Shown: one piece after another, positions 46,148-54,288 of the stretch | Numbering within the stretch: position 1 is the first letter of the stretch | How the letters are laid out: every line of letters starts with the position of its first letter | DNA from: Lachnotalea glycerini | GTDB taxonomy: Bacteria; Bacillota; Clostridia; Lachnospirales; Lachnospiraceae | Length of the DNA stretch: 64,000 nucleotides | Direction of reading: 5' to 3' | Assembly (NCBI RefSeq): GCF_003201285.1 | Contig: NZ_QICS01000006.1 | Span: forward strand, 1-64,000 | Notes under the pieces: generated by a model | What the model saw: the letters and a program-made list of their open reading frames with translations, nothing else | Database searches by the model: none | Told to the model about the DNA's origin: nothing | Made by a program: the position numbers and the translations under genes

Positions 46148-47953
46148 ATGGAGGAATCAAAAAAAACATACAAAACAGGTATGCCTAGATTATTAGAACT
46201 TGCGGCTACGAAAAAACCTTTAGTGATTCTATCAGTAATTTTATCATCTTTGGCTGCAATTGCTAACTTTATTCCATTTATAGCAATTTATTTTGTTATT
46301 CGTGAGATTCTAAGAGTATGGCCAGAGTTTTCAAATCTAAATATATCAGAACTAATGAAATTTGCATATATGGCGCTTGGAGGAATGTTACTGAATGTAT
46401 TCCTATATGTATCGGCCTTAATGTGCTCCCATATAGCTGCCTTTGGCACATTATACGAATTAAAGATCAATTTTGCATCTCATTTAGCAAAGGTTCCATT
46501 GGGATTCCATATTATGATAGGAAGTGGAAAGCTTCGTAAAATAACAGATGAGAATATTGAAAAAATTGAACAATTCATCGCTCATCAATTGCCTGATATT
46601 GTTGCAGCATTTGTTGCCCCGATTGTTATGCTTATATTACTGCTTGCAGTAGATTGGCGTTTTGGATCAGCTGCTATTTTGGGAATGGCCATTGCTTTTG
46701 CAATGCAGATTCTGTTATATGGAAAAGATGGCGCAAAAGAAATGATGGCAAAATATCAGACATCACTTGAAGATATGAATAACGCTTCTGTTGAGTACAT
46801 TCGTGGTATTTCGGTCGTGAAAGCGTATAAACAAACAGTATATTCATTCCAAAGCTTACATAAAACAATTAAGGAATATACGGATATGGTGATTCCTTAT
46901 ACATTGAGCTGGGAAAATCCCATGTCTATGTATACGACGCTCATTAATCATATTTATCTGTTTCTTTTGCCAGTTGGAATTCTAGTAGGAATGAATACAA
47001 CAGATTACAGAAAGTTTGCAATTACTTTTATTTTTTATCTTATATTTGTTCCGTCTATTGCAGGTGTATTAATGAAAGTTTTATATGTTAATTCAGATGT
47101 TACAAGGATATTTAATGGTGTTGAAGCAATGGATAAAATACTTTCTGAACCAGAATTAAAACAACCGATACATCCAAAAACAACAGAGAGTTTTCAAGTT
47201 ACATTTAAAAATGTGGAATTTTCCTATAAAAAGGAGGAAAAGATTAAGGCGTTGGATGGTGTGGATTTTTGTGCGAATCAGGGTGAGGTGACAGCAATTG
47301 TCGGACCTTCTGGAAGCGGGAAAAGTACCATTGCCCATTTAACACCACGATTTTTTGATGTTGATAGTGGAAAGATCTTAATTGGTGAAGTAGACGTCAG
47401 AGACTTTACATCATCTTATTTAATGGAAAAAGTCAGTTTTGTTTTTCAAGATGTTTTTCTATTCAAGCAGAGCATTTATGACAACATTGCAATGGGGAAT
47501 CCAAATGCTACGAAAGCAGATATCGAAAGTGCAGCAAAAGCAGCTCAGTGTCATGAATTTATAGAAAAATTACCGAATGGATATCAAACAGTGATAGGTA
47601 CAAAAGGAGTACATTTATCGGGTGGAGAGCAACAAAGACTTGCCATTGCCAGAGCGATTGTAAAAGATGCTCCTATCGTTGTTCTTGATGAAGCAACAGC
47701 TTTCGCAGATCCTGAAAACGAACACTTAATCCAAAAAGCTTTTGAAAAACTGATGAAAAATAAAACAGTTATTATTATTGCTCATAGACTTTCTACCGTT
47801 CGAAATGCAAATAAAATTATTGTGATGGATCAAGGAAAAGTGATTGAAGAAGGAACGCATAATGATTTAGTAGCCAAAGAAGGAAAGTATGCTGCAATGT
47901 GGAAAACCTACAACACGACTTCTAGCTGGGTCATGAATGATAAGGAGGCGTAA
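46148..47953 (+). CDS. ABC transporter with fused membrane and ATPase domains (first subunit of pair 2)
   Basis: 601 residues. Six transmembrane helices (residues 25-310) precede the ATPase: Walker A GPSGSGKSTIAHL, Q-loop FQDVFLFKQSIYDN, signature LSGGEQQRLA, Walker B IVVLDEATAFADPENEH, and H-loop IIIAHRLST. The D-loop AFADPENE is shared with YbtP/YbtQ-type siderophore transporters. It starts at ATG behind GAGGAGG, right after the ATPase debris. It overlaps nothing and is followed one base later by its partner gene. Confidence 0.9.
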   Translation: MEESKKTYKTGMPRLLELAATKKPLVILSVILSSLAAIANFIPFIAIYFVIREILRVWPEFSNLNISELMKFAYMALGGMLLNVFLYVSALMCSHIAAFGTLYELKINFASHLAKVPLGFHIMIGSGKLRKITDENIEKIEQFIAHQLPDIVAAFVAPIVMLILLLAVDWRFGSAAILGMAIAFAMQILLYGKDGAKEMMAKYQTSLEDMNNASVEYIRGISVVKAYKQTVYSFQSLHKTIKEYTDMVIPYTLSWENPMSMYTTLINHIYLFLLPVGILVGMNTTDYRKFAITFIFYLIFVPSIAGVLMKVLYVNSDVTRIFNGVEAMDKILSEPELKQPIHPKTTESFQVTFKNVEFSYKKEEKIKALDGVDFCANQGEVTAIVGPSGSGKSTIAHLTPRFFDVDSGKILIGEVDVRDFTSSYLMEKVSFVFQDVFLFKQSIYDNIAMGNPNATKADIESAAKAAQCHEFIEKLPNGYQTVIGTKGVHLSGGEQQRLAIARAIVKDAPIVVLDEATAFADPENEHLIQKAFEKLMKNKTVIIIAHRLSTVRNANKIIVMDQGKVIEEGTHNDLVAKEGKYAAMWKTYNTTSSWVMNDKEA

Positions 47954-47954
47954 A

Positions 47955-49712
47955 ATGGAAAAGACAAGAAAAGAACCGTATTTGAAAAATGCCATGTTCT
48001 TAACAGATAAAGGATATAAAGATTTGAAAAAAGCAATCTTTGCCTGCACAATTACTAATTTTTCAATGTTTATTCCAGCATCTATCATGTTATTTGCAAT
48101 TATGGAAATTGTAAAACCTTTTAACAATGAATCTATTTCCTGGTTAAAATTGTGGGGATTATTTGCAGCAGGAATTTTTGGGTTCATTCTTATATTTATC
48201 TGTAATAAAAATGATTATAAAAAAACTTACGTGGCGTCTTATTTAGAAAGTAAAAATACCCGTATAGCAATAGCGGAACATATCAGAAAGCTGCCTATGA
48301 GCCTATTTAATTCGAAAGATTTGACTGAACTTACAACGAATATGATGGGGGATGTTGAGACAAGTGAGCATGTACTAAGCCATGTATATCCGCAATTAAT
48401 AGCAAATGGAATATCTGTAACCATTATTTGTATTATGTTATCTTTTTATGATTGGCGTATGTCGCTTGCAATTTTTATTTCGGTGCCTATTGCATTATTT
48501 ATTATCGTGGCATCTCGAAAAATACAACAGTTTCTTGGTAAACGCCATGCTGTGGCAAAATTGGAAGCGTCTGGACAGGTGCAAGAGTATATCGAAGGAA
48601 TTAAAGTAATTAAAGCATGTACTTTAGATGGAGAAAAGTCGGAAAAACTCAATAATGCTTTGTTAAATATGAAAAAACTTGCAATCCAGACTGAACTTGG
48701 GAGTGGTATTTTTGTAGCAAGTTCGCAAATGATATTACAGGCAGGGATAGGTCTTACTATTTTTGTAGGGACTACACTTTTGGCTGGTGGACAAATTGAG
48801 CTTATTCCATTACTAGCTTTTCTTCTTATTGTTACAAGAATATACGGACCGATCAATGTCGAATTACAATTACTCCCTGAGCTGTTTTATCATCAAATTG
48901 CAATCAAACGTATGCGTACTTTAATGGATTATGTACCAATGGAAGGCAAGGAAACGCCTATAGAAGAATACAACATAGAATTTCAAGATGTTGATTTTAG
49001 TTATAACAAAGGAAAGGAAAAAACAATTAGTAATATTTCAACAACAATTCCTGCGAACAGTATTACTGCATTAGTGGGTCCTTCTGGAAGTGGAAAAAGT
49101 ACATTGTCAAGACTAGTTGCCCGTTTTTGGGACGTAGACAAGGGAAAAATTACAATAGGTGGTGTAGATATTAAAAATCTGGATCCAGAGCATCTGATGG
49201 GATATATGTCTTTTGTTTTTCAGGATGTCGTGCTTTTTAATGATACAATTTATAATAATATAAATATTGGAAATATGAATGCAACAAAAGAGGAAGTTAT
49301 TGCAGCGGCAAAAGCAGCCCGATGTGATGAGTTTATTAATAAACTTCCCGATGGATACAATACTTTACTGGGTGAAAATGGAAATACTTTATCAGGAGGA
49401 GAAAGACAAAGGTTGTCTATTGCTAGAGCTTTGCTAAAGGATGCCCCCATAGTTTTGCTGGACGAAGCGACAGCAAGTTTAGATCCAGAAAGTGAAGAAC
49501 ATATTCAACAGGCAATTGGTGAGTTAATAAAAGGCAAGACTGTTATCGTAATTGCTCATAAGCTTCGTACTATTGCTAAAGCAGATAAGATTATTGTACT
49601 TGATAAGGGCGAAATAGCTGAAGAAGGTATCCATGAAATTCTAATGATGAAAAAGGGATTATATCATAAACTGTTTTCTATTCAGCAAGAAAGTATGGGA
49701 TGGAGCGTGTAA
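47955..49712 (+). CDS. ABC transporter with fused membrane and ATPase domains (second subunit of pair 2)
   Basis: About 585 residues, six transmembrane helices plus ATPase: Walker A GPSGSGKSTLSRL, Q-loop FQDVVLFNDTI, signature LSGGERQRLS, Walker B IVLLDEATASLDPESE, and H-loop VIAHKLRT. Walker B residues are complete. The ATG at 47955 follows AGGAGG inside the end of the previous gene; the in-frame ATG at 47937 lies before that site. It should form a heterodimer with the gene at 46148. The substrate is unknown; context points to metal-chelate transport. Confidence 0.9.
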   Translation: MEKTRKEPYLKNAMFLTDKGYKDLKKAIFACTITNFSMFIPASIMLFAIMEIVKPFNNESISWLKLWGLFAAGIFGFILIFICNKNDYKKTYVASYLESKNTRIAIAEHIRKLPMSLFNSKDLTELTTNMMGDVETSEHVLSHVYPQLIANGISVTIICIMLSFYDWRMSLAIFISVPIALFIIVASRKIQQFLGKRHAVAKLEASGQVQEYIEGIKVIKACTLDGEKSEKLNNALLNMKKLAIQTELGSGIFVASSQMILQAGIGLTIFVGTTLLAGGQIELIPLLAFLLIVTRIYGPINVELQLLPELFYHQIAIKRMRTLMDYVPMEGKETPIEEYNIEFQDVDFSYNKGKEKTISNISTTIPANSITALVGPSGSGKSTLSRLVARFWDVDKGKITIGGVDIKNLDPEHLMGYMSFVFQDVVLFNDTIYNNINIGNMNATKEEVIAAAKAARCDEFINKLPDGYNTLLGENGNTLSGGERQRLSIARALLKDAPIVLLDEATASLDPESEEHIQQAIGELIKGKTVIVIAHKLRTIAKADKIIVLDKGEIAEEGIHEILMMKKGLYHKLFSIQQESMGWSV

Positions 49713-49760
49713 TGACACGGTTAAAAATGAATGTAAATAAAATAGGAAGGGAGTTCTTAG

Positions 49761-49904
49761 GTTACTGATAAAGAAAAAAAATTATTTGGAAAAGATGTAT
49801 CAGCATTAAGTAGAACACTTGACACAACAAAATATAGAATCGAGTGTGATACATCTGATGGAATAATGAATTGTTATCATTTGTTCCCAGAAATAAAAAA
49901 TTAA
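49761..49904 (+). pseudogene. AraC-family N-terminal fragment
   Basis: The open frame DKEKKLFGKDVSALSRTLD, TKYRIECDTSDGIMNCYHLF ends at a stop after PEIKN. It resembles the N-terminal sensor region of Lachnospiraceae AraC proteins ('GIMTCYxVFPGI'). There is no start codon, and the rest of the domain is absent. Confidence 0.5.
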
Positions 49905-50009
49905 ATAATACAAACCAATCAGCCTGTTTTATAGTATAATAAGTCCATACATTGCTATGTACTTACGATTCCTGTAACGCAGGTTGTTTTCATTTACGCG
50001 AGTAATGAG

Positions 50010-51027
50010 GAGAGCAAAAAGGTGTTTGCACATTTTTCTTTGACGAATACTAGGAGATGATATTGGCAACTGCTATATTATTGGACCAGTAGCAGTAGAT
50101 TATTTGACAAGGACTCAAATATATAATTACAAGAAAATGCATAATATTAATGGAAAAGACTTGATAGTGCCCTATATTGATATAGATACCATGTTAAATA
50201 TTATGGCAATATCAAATACAATGATAAATGGGACAATTATTAGTGAGGAAGAAATCATTTCTTATAGTATTAAGACAGCGAAGCACTTTAAGCCAGACGA
50301 AGAAGATGATTTAAAGTATAAACTTGAAAAAATGGAAGCAGACCTGAATCATATTAGCTATGCCGAAGAAAGAATGTTTACAGATGCAGTGAAAAACGCA
50401 GATTTAGAAATGATTGATAAAATAAAAAACAGCATAGAATCGGAAAGAATGGGAAGACTGGCTACTGCCAGCCGAAAACAGAATGAATATGTGACAGTAT
50501 GTATCATTACTCTAATAACTCGTGCAGCAATTGAAGGGGGGATGAGTCCCTCAGAAGCTTATAACTTAAGTGATTTGTATCTTCAAAAGCTTGAAAAATG
50601 CACGAATATCGTCGAAATGTTATATTTGCAGAAAAACGCATTGGACGATTTCGTGAGGTTTGTAAAAATCTCAAGAGATCAACAGAAAAGTTCTGATTTT
50701 ATTGAGTTATGTAAAGATTACATTGGAAAAAATATTTTTCAGACAATCAAAGTAGAGAATATTGCAAGAGAAGTTGGATTGAATCCAAGTTATGTATCAA
50801 GAAAATTTTCAGAACAGGTTGGAATGACAATACAAAACTACATTCTGAGGGAACGTGTGCAATTAGCAAAAAACATGTTAAAATATTCAGAATCTGATAT
50901 TGTGGAAATATCAGAGTATTTATGTTTTTGTTCACAAAGTCATTTTGGAAGTGTCTTTAGAAAATATACTGGACAGACACCTTCTGAATATCGTAAGGAG
51001 AATAAAATAAGAGAATTTATACCATAG
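50010..51027 (+). pseudogene. AraC-family regulator with a 5' frameshift and missing start
   Basis: From 50104 the frame encodes 307 residues. The C-terminal double helix-turn-helix is intact: KVENIAREVGLNPSYVSRKF and DIVEISEYLCFCSQSHFGSV, with FRKYTGQTPSEYRKENK at the end. Upstream, GDDIGNCYIIGPVAVDYLTR continues in frame from 50053 with no start. A different frame before that encodes ESKKVFAHFSLTNT, so a single-base shift near 50050 disrupts the gene. A TTG at 50104 could permit a truncated but DNA-binding product. Confidence 0.65.
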
Positions 51028-51044
51028 TAAAAATTATGATAAAT

Positions 51045-51490
51045 AGGTAAGAATATTGTTACAAAAATTCGTGAAAATTGTATGGAAGATATCAGACCTT
51101 GTATATCTTGCCATTCTGGTTGTTTTTCAAGCAGCGGCAGCTCCTACTTTTAAAGAGAAAGATAAAAATTTACTGAATTGGTATATCAAGCAGCTTCAAA
51201 AATCTTCAGTTAAGGTAATTTTTAATCATGAAGTAAAAGATATTACTGATTTGAAAGCGGATGATATTGTGATAGCTACAGGTGGAACTGCTAGAAAATT
51301 AAAGTTTACGTGACTTATTGAAATTTCATGAAGTACCAGTTTATCTTGAGTCGAAAACAGTAGAGATTCGAAAGAATAGCGTTGTGATTGAGACGAAAGA
51401 AGGAAGAAAAGAGATTCTAGCAAACAGTGTGATTACATCAATTGTATATGTGCAGGTATCTGACGAGTTGGAGATGATATCAAATTATTC
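51045..51490 (+). pseudogene. Remnant of an Old Yellow Enzyme-type flavin/iron-sulfur oxidoreductase
   Basis: Frame fragments give CMEDIRPCISCHSGCF, the cysteine cluster that binds [4Fe-4S] in enoate reductase and BaiCD/NADH oxidase-type proteins. Then come KDKNLLNWYIKQLQKSSVKV and DIVIATGGTARKLK, the NAD(P)-domain part. A further fragment from about 51312 gives LLKFHEVPVYLESKTVEI and NSVITSI. Frames differ, so the gene is broken. The start of the enzyme (flavin barrel) is gone. Confidence 0.7.
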
Positions 51491-51565
51491 ATGAGCAAAT
51501 GATGTATGCTAATATTTAATAAGAAGCAAGGATTCCGATTTTCACCAGAATCTTTGCTTCTTGCA

Positions 51566-51979
51566 TTAAAAATTAACTTGATTAGTCATGATTCGCTCTC
51601 GTAAATCTTCGATTTTAGAGTGTATTTCTTTTATAGTACGTTCAAACTCTACGTCGTTTTTCCCTGTGGGATCATCCAATCCCCAGTCCTCTCTGTGCTT
51701 ACAGGAGAGAAATGGACATTGCACATTGCAGCCCATTGTGACTACGATGTCCACTGGGGGAATCTCCTCAAGCAGCTTACTGCGCTGCTTTAGTTCAATA
51801 TCAATGCCGTAAAACTGCTTCATCAGCCGCACTGCATCCTGATTAATCTGCGGCTTAGTTTCAGTCCCCGCTGAATAGCTTTCAAAAATTTCTCCGGCAA
51901 GGTGTTTACCCAGTGCTTCAGCTATCTGACTGCGGCAGGAGTTGTGTACACAGATAAATGCTACTTTCGGCTTATTCAT
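51566..51979 (-). CDS. arsC: Arsenate reductase, low-molecular-weight phosphatase type
   Basis: About 137 residues. The P-loop CVHNSCRSQIAEA holds the nucleophile Cys and Arg (CX5R). The redox Cys pair lies in TMGCNVQCPFLSC, followed by WGLDDPTGK. Together these define the thioredoxin-coupled arsenate reductase family, which reduces arsenate to arsenite for export. The start ATG at 51979 is chosen over 51991 by spacing to the AAAGGA site. It is the last of three cassette genes on the minus strand, 22 bases after the Cys-rich gene. Confidence 0.92.
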   Translation of the reverse strand: MNKPKVAFICVHNSCRSQIAEALGKHLAGEIFESYSAGTETKPQINQDAVRLMKQFYGIDIELKQRSKLLEEIPPVDIVVTMGCNVQCPFLSCKHREDWGLDDPTGKNDVEFERTIKEIHSKIEDLRERIMTNQVNF

Positions 51980-52001
51980 ACTGGAAACCATCCTTTCGTA
52001 G

Positions 52002-52442
52002 TTACCCTCTTACTTTTTTCAGGATTTTAATAACTTCATCTTTTTTCAGTACCTTGCCAAAGGAAACTACCTTGCCATCTACCACAAGAGCAGGGGTAGT
52101 CATCACACCATAAGCGGCTATCTGTGAAAAGTCCGTCACATGGTCGATGGTGGTATCCATTTCAAGCTCTTTCAGCGCTTCCAAAGTAGCCGCTTCCAGT
52201 TGATTGCACTTTGCACAGCCAGAGCCGAGCACCTTGATGGACGAACCACTGACTTTTACTTTCTCGGATTCTGCAATCGTTTCTGTATTACAGTTACCTC
52301 CACAGCAACATTCTGAATTTTTTGCTTTTGTGTCTTTTGTAGATTTCTTTGCAGTAATTTCAGTGGGGTTGCACATTCCACCGCAATCACACTGCACCAG
52401 TTCTTCCTCTTTTTTCTTTTTACCAAAACCAAACAATGCCAT
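52002..52442 (-). CDS. Thioredoxin-like protein with Cys-rich N-terminal metal-binding segment
   Basis: 146 residues. The C-terminal 75 residues form a small thioredoxin fold of the 'redox-active disulfide protein 2' family: SGCAKCNQLEAATLEAL with CxxC, and TTPALVVDGKVVSFG with the cis-Pro. The first 60 residues add two short cysteine clusters (CDCGGMC and CCCGGNC) that look able to bind soft metals or metalloids. It sits between the permease and arsC, so it is likely to deliver electrons or hand over arsenite. The added segment is unusual for the family. Confidence 0.85.
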   Translation of the reverse strand: MALFGFGKKKKEEELVQCDCGGMCNPTEITAKKSTKDTKAKNSECCCGGNCNTETIAESEKVKVSGSSIKVLGSGCAKCNQLEAATLEALKELEMDTTIDHVTDFSQIAAYGVMTTPALVVDGKVVSFGKVLKKDEVIKILKKVRG

Positions 52443-52496
52443 AATAAAATCCTCCTTATAATTTATTATTAGTAACTTAAATGGAAAATACCTCCA

Positions 52497-53510
52497 TTAA
52501 ACCAGTAGATACTGAAATATATTAAAAAGATAACCGACAATGATAATACCAATCGTACAGATGCCTATAAATGCACCCAAAAGCTTAGGTTTTACCGCTT
52601 TGCGAAGCATGATCATAGATGGGAGACTGAGTGTAGTAACCGCCATCATGAATGATAGTACCGTACCAAGCTGTGCCCCTTTGTAGAGCAATGCTTCGGC
52701 CACTGGGATCGTGCCGAAAATATCGGCGTACATGGGAATGCCAAGCAGAGTTGCCAGCACTACGCCAAAAAGATTATTGCTACCCAGCACCATTTCAATC
52801 CAGCTTTCAGGAATCCAATTGTGAATGATTGCGCCAATGCCAACACCTATGAGAATGTATGGCAGTACCTTTTTGAAAGTTGATACCACCTGATCTTTGG
52901 CATAAATGACACGCTCTTTGCGGGTTAAGTCAGGTGATTCAATATCTACATTGCTTGCCGAGCGGATGAATTCTTCCACATAGTTTTCCATGTGAAGTTT
53001 TTCAATCAGCGTACCGCCGATAACGGCAATGATTAATCCCACAACCACATAGACAATAGCTACCTTTGTACCAAAGATACTCATGAGCAGAACGAGCGAA
53101 CCAAGGTCTACCATGGGAGAAGAAATCAAAAACGAAAATGTCACGCCAAGCGGCAGCCCTGCACTGGTAAAGCCAATAAAAAGCGGAATAGACGAACAAG
53201 AGCAAAATGGTGTCACTGTACCAAGTAACGCAGCCATGATATTTGACCACACGCCGTGAAAGCGGCTCATGATTTTCTTGCTCCGTTCTGGAGGGAAGTA
53301 GCTTTGAATGTACGAGATAATAAAAATTAGTACACAGAGCAACACGGTGATTTTTAGTACGTCGTAGATAAAGAATTGAACGCTGCCACCAATACGTCCT
53401 GTTACATCAAGACCAAACAGTGAGAGCTGATTGCCGATTAAAGTATTGAGCCATTTCATTCCAAGCAATTGGTCTTGAAAGAACAGCCACATAGTTTGAA
53501 GGGTTTCCAT
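52497..53510 (-). CDS. DUF318/ArsP-family permease
   Basis: 337 residues, about eight transmembrane helices. The hallmark TPFCSCSSIPLFIGFTSAG is present with its conserved cysteines, as is FSFLISSPMVDLGSL. ArsP members export trivalent organoarsenicals in Campylobacter; related permeases pair with arsC in clostridia. No ArsB or Acr3 gene is in the window, so this is the probable arsenical exporter here. The promoter region upstream carries an ArsR-type operator (53548-53563). Confidence 0.88.
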   Translation of the reverse strand: METLQTMWLFFQDQLLGMKWLNTLIGNQLSLFGLDVTGRIGGSVQFFIYDVLKITVLLCVLIFIISYIQSYFPPERSKKIMSRFHGVWSNIMAALLGTVTPFCSCSSIPLFIGFTSAGLPLGVTFSFLISSPMVDLGSLVLLMSIFGTKVAIVYVVVGLIIAVIGGTLIEKLHMENYVEEFIRSASNVDIESPDLTRKERVIYAKDQVVSTFKKVLPYILIGVGIGAIIHNWIPESWIEMVLGSNNLFGVVLATLLGIPMYADIFGTIPVAEALLYKGAQLGTVLSFMMAVTTLSLPSMIMLRKAVKPKLLGAFIGICTIGIIIVGYLFNIFQYLLV

Positions 53511-53547
53511 AGGGTAAGCGCCTCTCTTTCCTAAATTATATAGTCAC

Positions 53548-53563
53548 ATCAAAAAAACTTGAT
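53548..53563 (-). promoter_or_regulatory. ArsR-type operator before the permease operon
   Basis: The perfect palindrome ATCAA-N6-TTGAT lies between the permease start and arsR. A TATAAT on the minus strand lies next to it, so binding would block that promoter. Confidence 0.8.
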
Positions 53564-53606
53564 ATATTGTGTTGAATAAAAGCCATCTTCCATTAGATGG
53601 CTTTCA

Positions 53607-53918
53607 TTAATTGCAACAGTGTGTATCTGTTGCGGTTGCATTGGGAGTGGTAATTGCTTTTAACAGGAGCATTGCCTCGTAGCTACCTTGTTCACTGATT
53701 TTATAATGTGTCCATTTTCCTTCCTGTCTGCTTTCCACAATACCCGAATCACATAAAATCTTCATGTGATAGGACAAGGAGGACTGGCCGATTTCCATTT
53801 GTTCTATTAAAACACAGGCACATTTTTCACCGCTGCGCAACAGCTCCAAAATGGCAAGCCGCTTTTCATCGCAAAACGCTTTGAACACCTTAGCGTTTTT
53901 ATCCGGAGTAAGTTCCAA
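53607..53918 (-). CDS. arsR: ArsR/SmtB-family metalloid-sensing repressor
   Basis: 103 residues. The winged helix is KAFCDEKRLAILELLRSGE, then CACVLIEQMEIGQSSLSYHMKIL. The Cys pair of 'CxC' in GEKCACVLIEQ is the known ArsR arsenite-binding site, and DTHCCN at the end offers further Cys and His ligands. Binding of arsenite would release it from DNA. Two identical operators flank it (53548-53563 and 53934-53949). Confidence 0.93.
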   Translation of the reverse strand: MELTPDKNAKVFKAFCDEKRLAILELLRSGEKCACVLIEQMEIGQSSLSYHMKILCDSGIVESRQEGKWTHYKISEQGSYEAMLLLKAITTPNATATDTHCCN

Positions 53919-53933
53919 CTTTCATCACCTCAC

Positions 53934-53984
53934 ATCAAAAAATCTTGATATAAACAGTATATGCTTCAAATCAAAAAATGTCAA
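53934..53984 (-). promoter_or_regulatory. arsR promoter and operator
   Basis: On the minus strand TTGACA (53979-53984), a 17-base spacer and TATACT (53956-53961) form a promoter. The palindrome ATCAA-N6-TTGAT (53934-53949) follows just downstream, over the transcript start and close to the arsR start codon. Confidence 0.85.
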
Positions 53985-54040
53985 TATGAAAAAACTAAAA
54001 ATTGACACATATGAAAAAATTAAATATTGACACATATCAG
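53985..54040. repeat. Short tandem repeat upstream of arsR
   Basis: Two nearly identical 25-base units (ATATGAAAAAACTAAAAATT and ATATGAAAAAATTAAATATT, each ending GACACAT) stand side by side, each holding a TTGACA-like -35 box. Beyond them, 54040-54288 holds an oxidoreductase fragment and the leader of the serine hydrolase gene. Confidence 0.6.
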
Positions 54041-54084
54041 CATATCAGCCCAGGAAGAGTGCGGATTTACTGGGAATTACAGTG

Positions 54085-54172
54085 CTTTTCGAATTGGTAG
54101 AAACGTAAGCACCCAACGGTTTTGATAAGACAAAAGCTAGAATCAAAGAGATTTCAGCCGATAGTGTGATTA
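54085..54172 (+). pseudogene. Second small remnant of an Old Yellow Enzyme-type reductase
   Basis: A broken frame gives ITVLFELVET, then ARIKEISADSVITS. The last part matches REILANSVITSI in the remnant at 51420. The two fragments flank the arsenic cassette. It has no start codon or full domain. Confidence 0.5.
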
Positions 54173-54288
54173 CATCCAGGGAATGTAGGTTTTATTCCTT
54201 CATTATAATCTAATAAGTATATGCATATTGTGATAGAAGTGCCAATAGTATAGTAAACTGATTTGGTAAAATAAAGGAGATCAATTTC

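Noticed and set aside
50104-51027. AraC gene as a complete ordinary CDS
   Set aside because: Family-like sequence continues upstream without a start and shifts frame near 50050; annotated as a disrupted gene.
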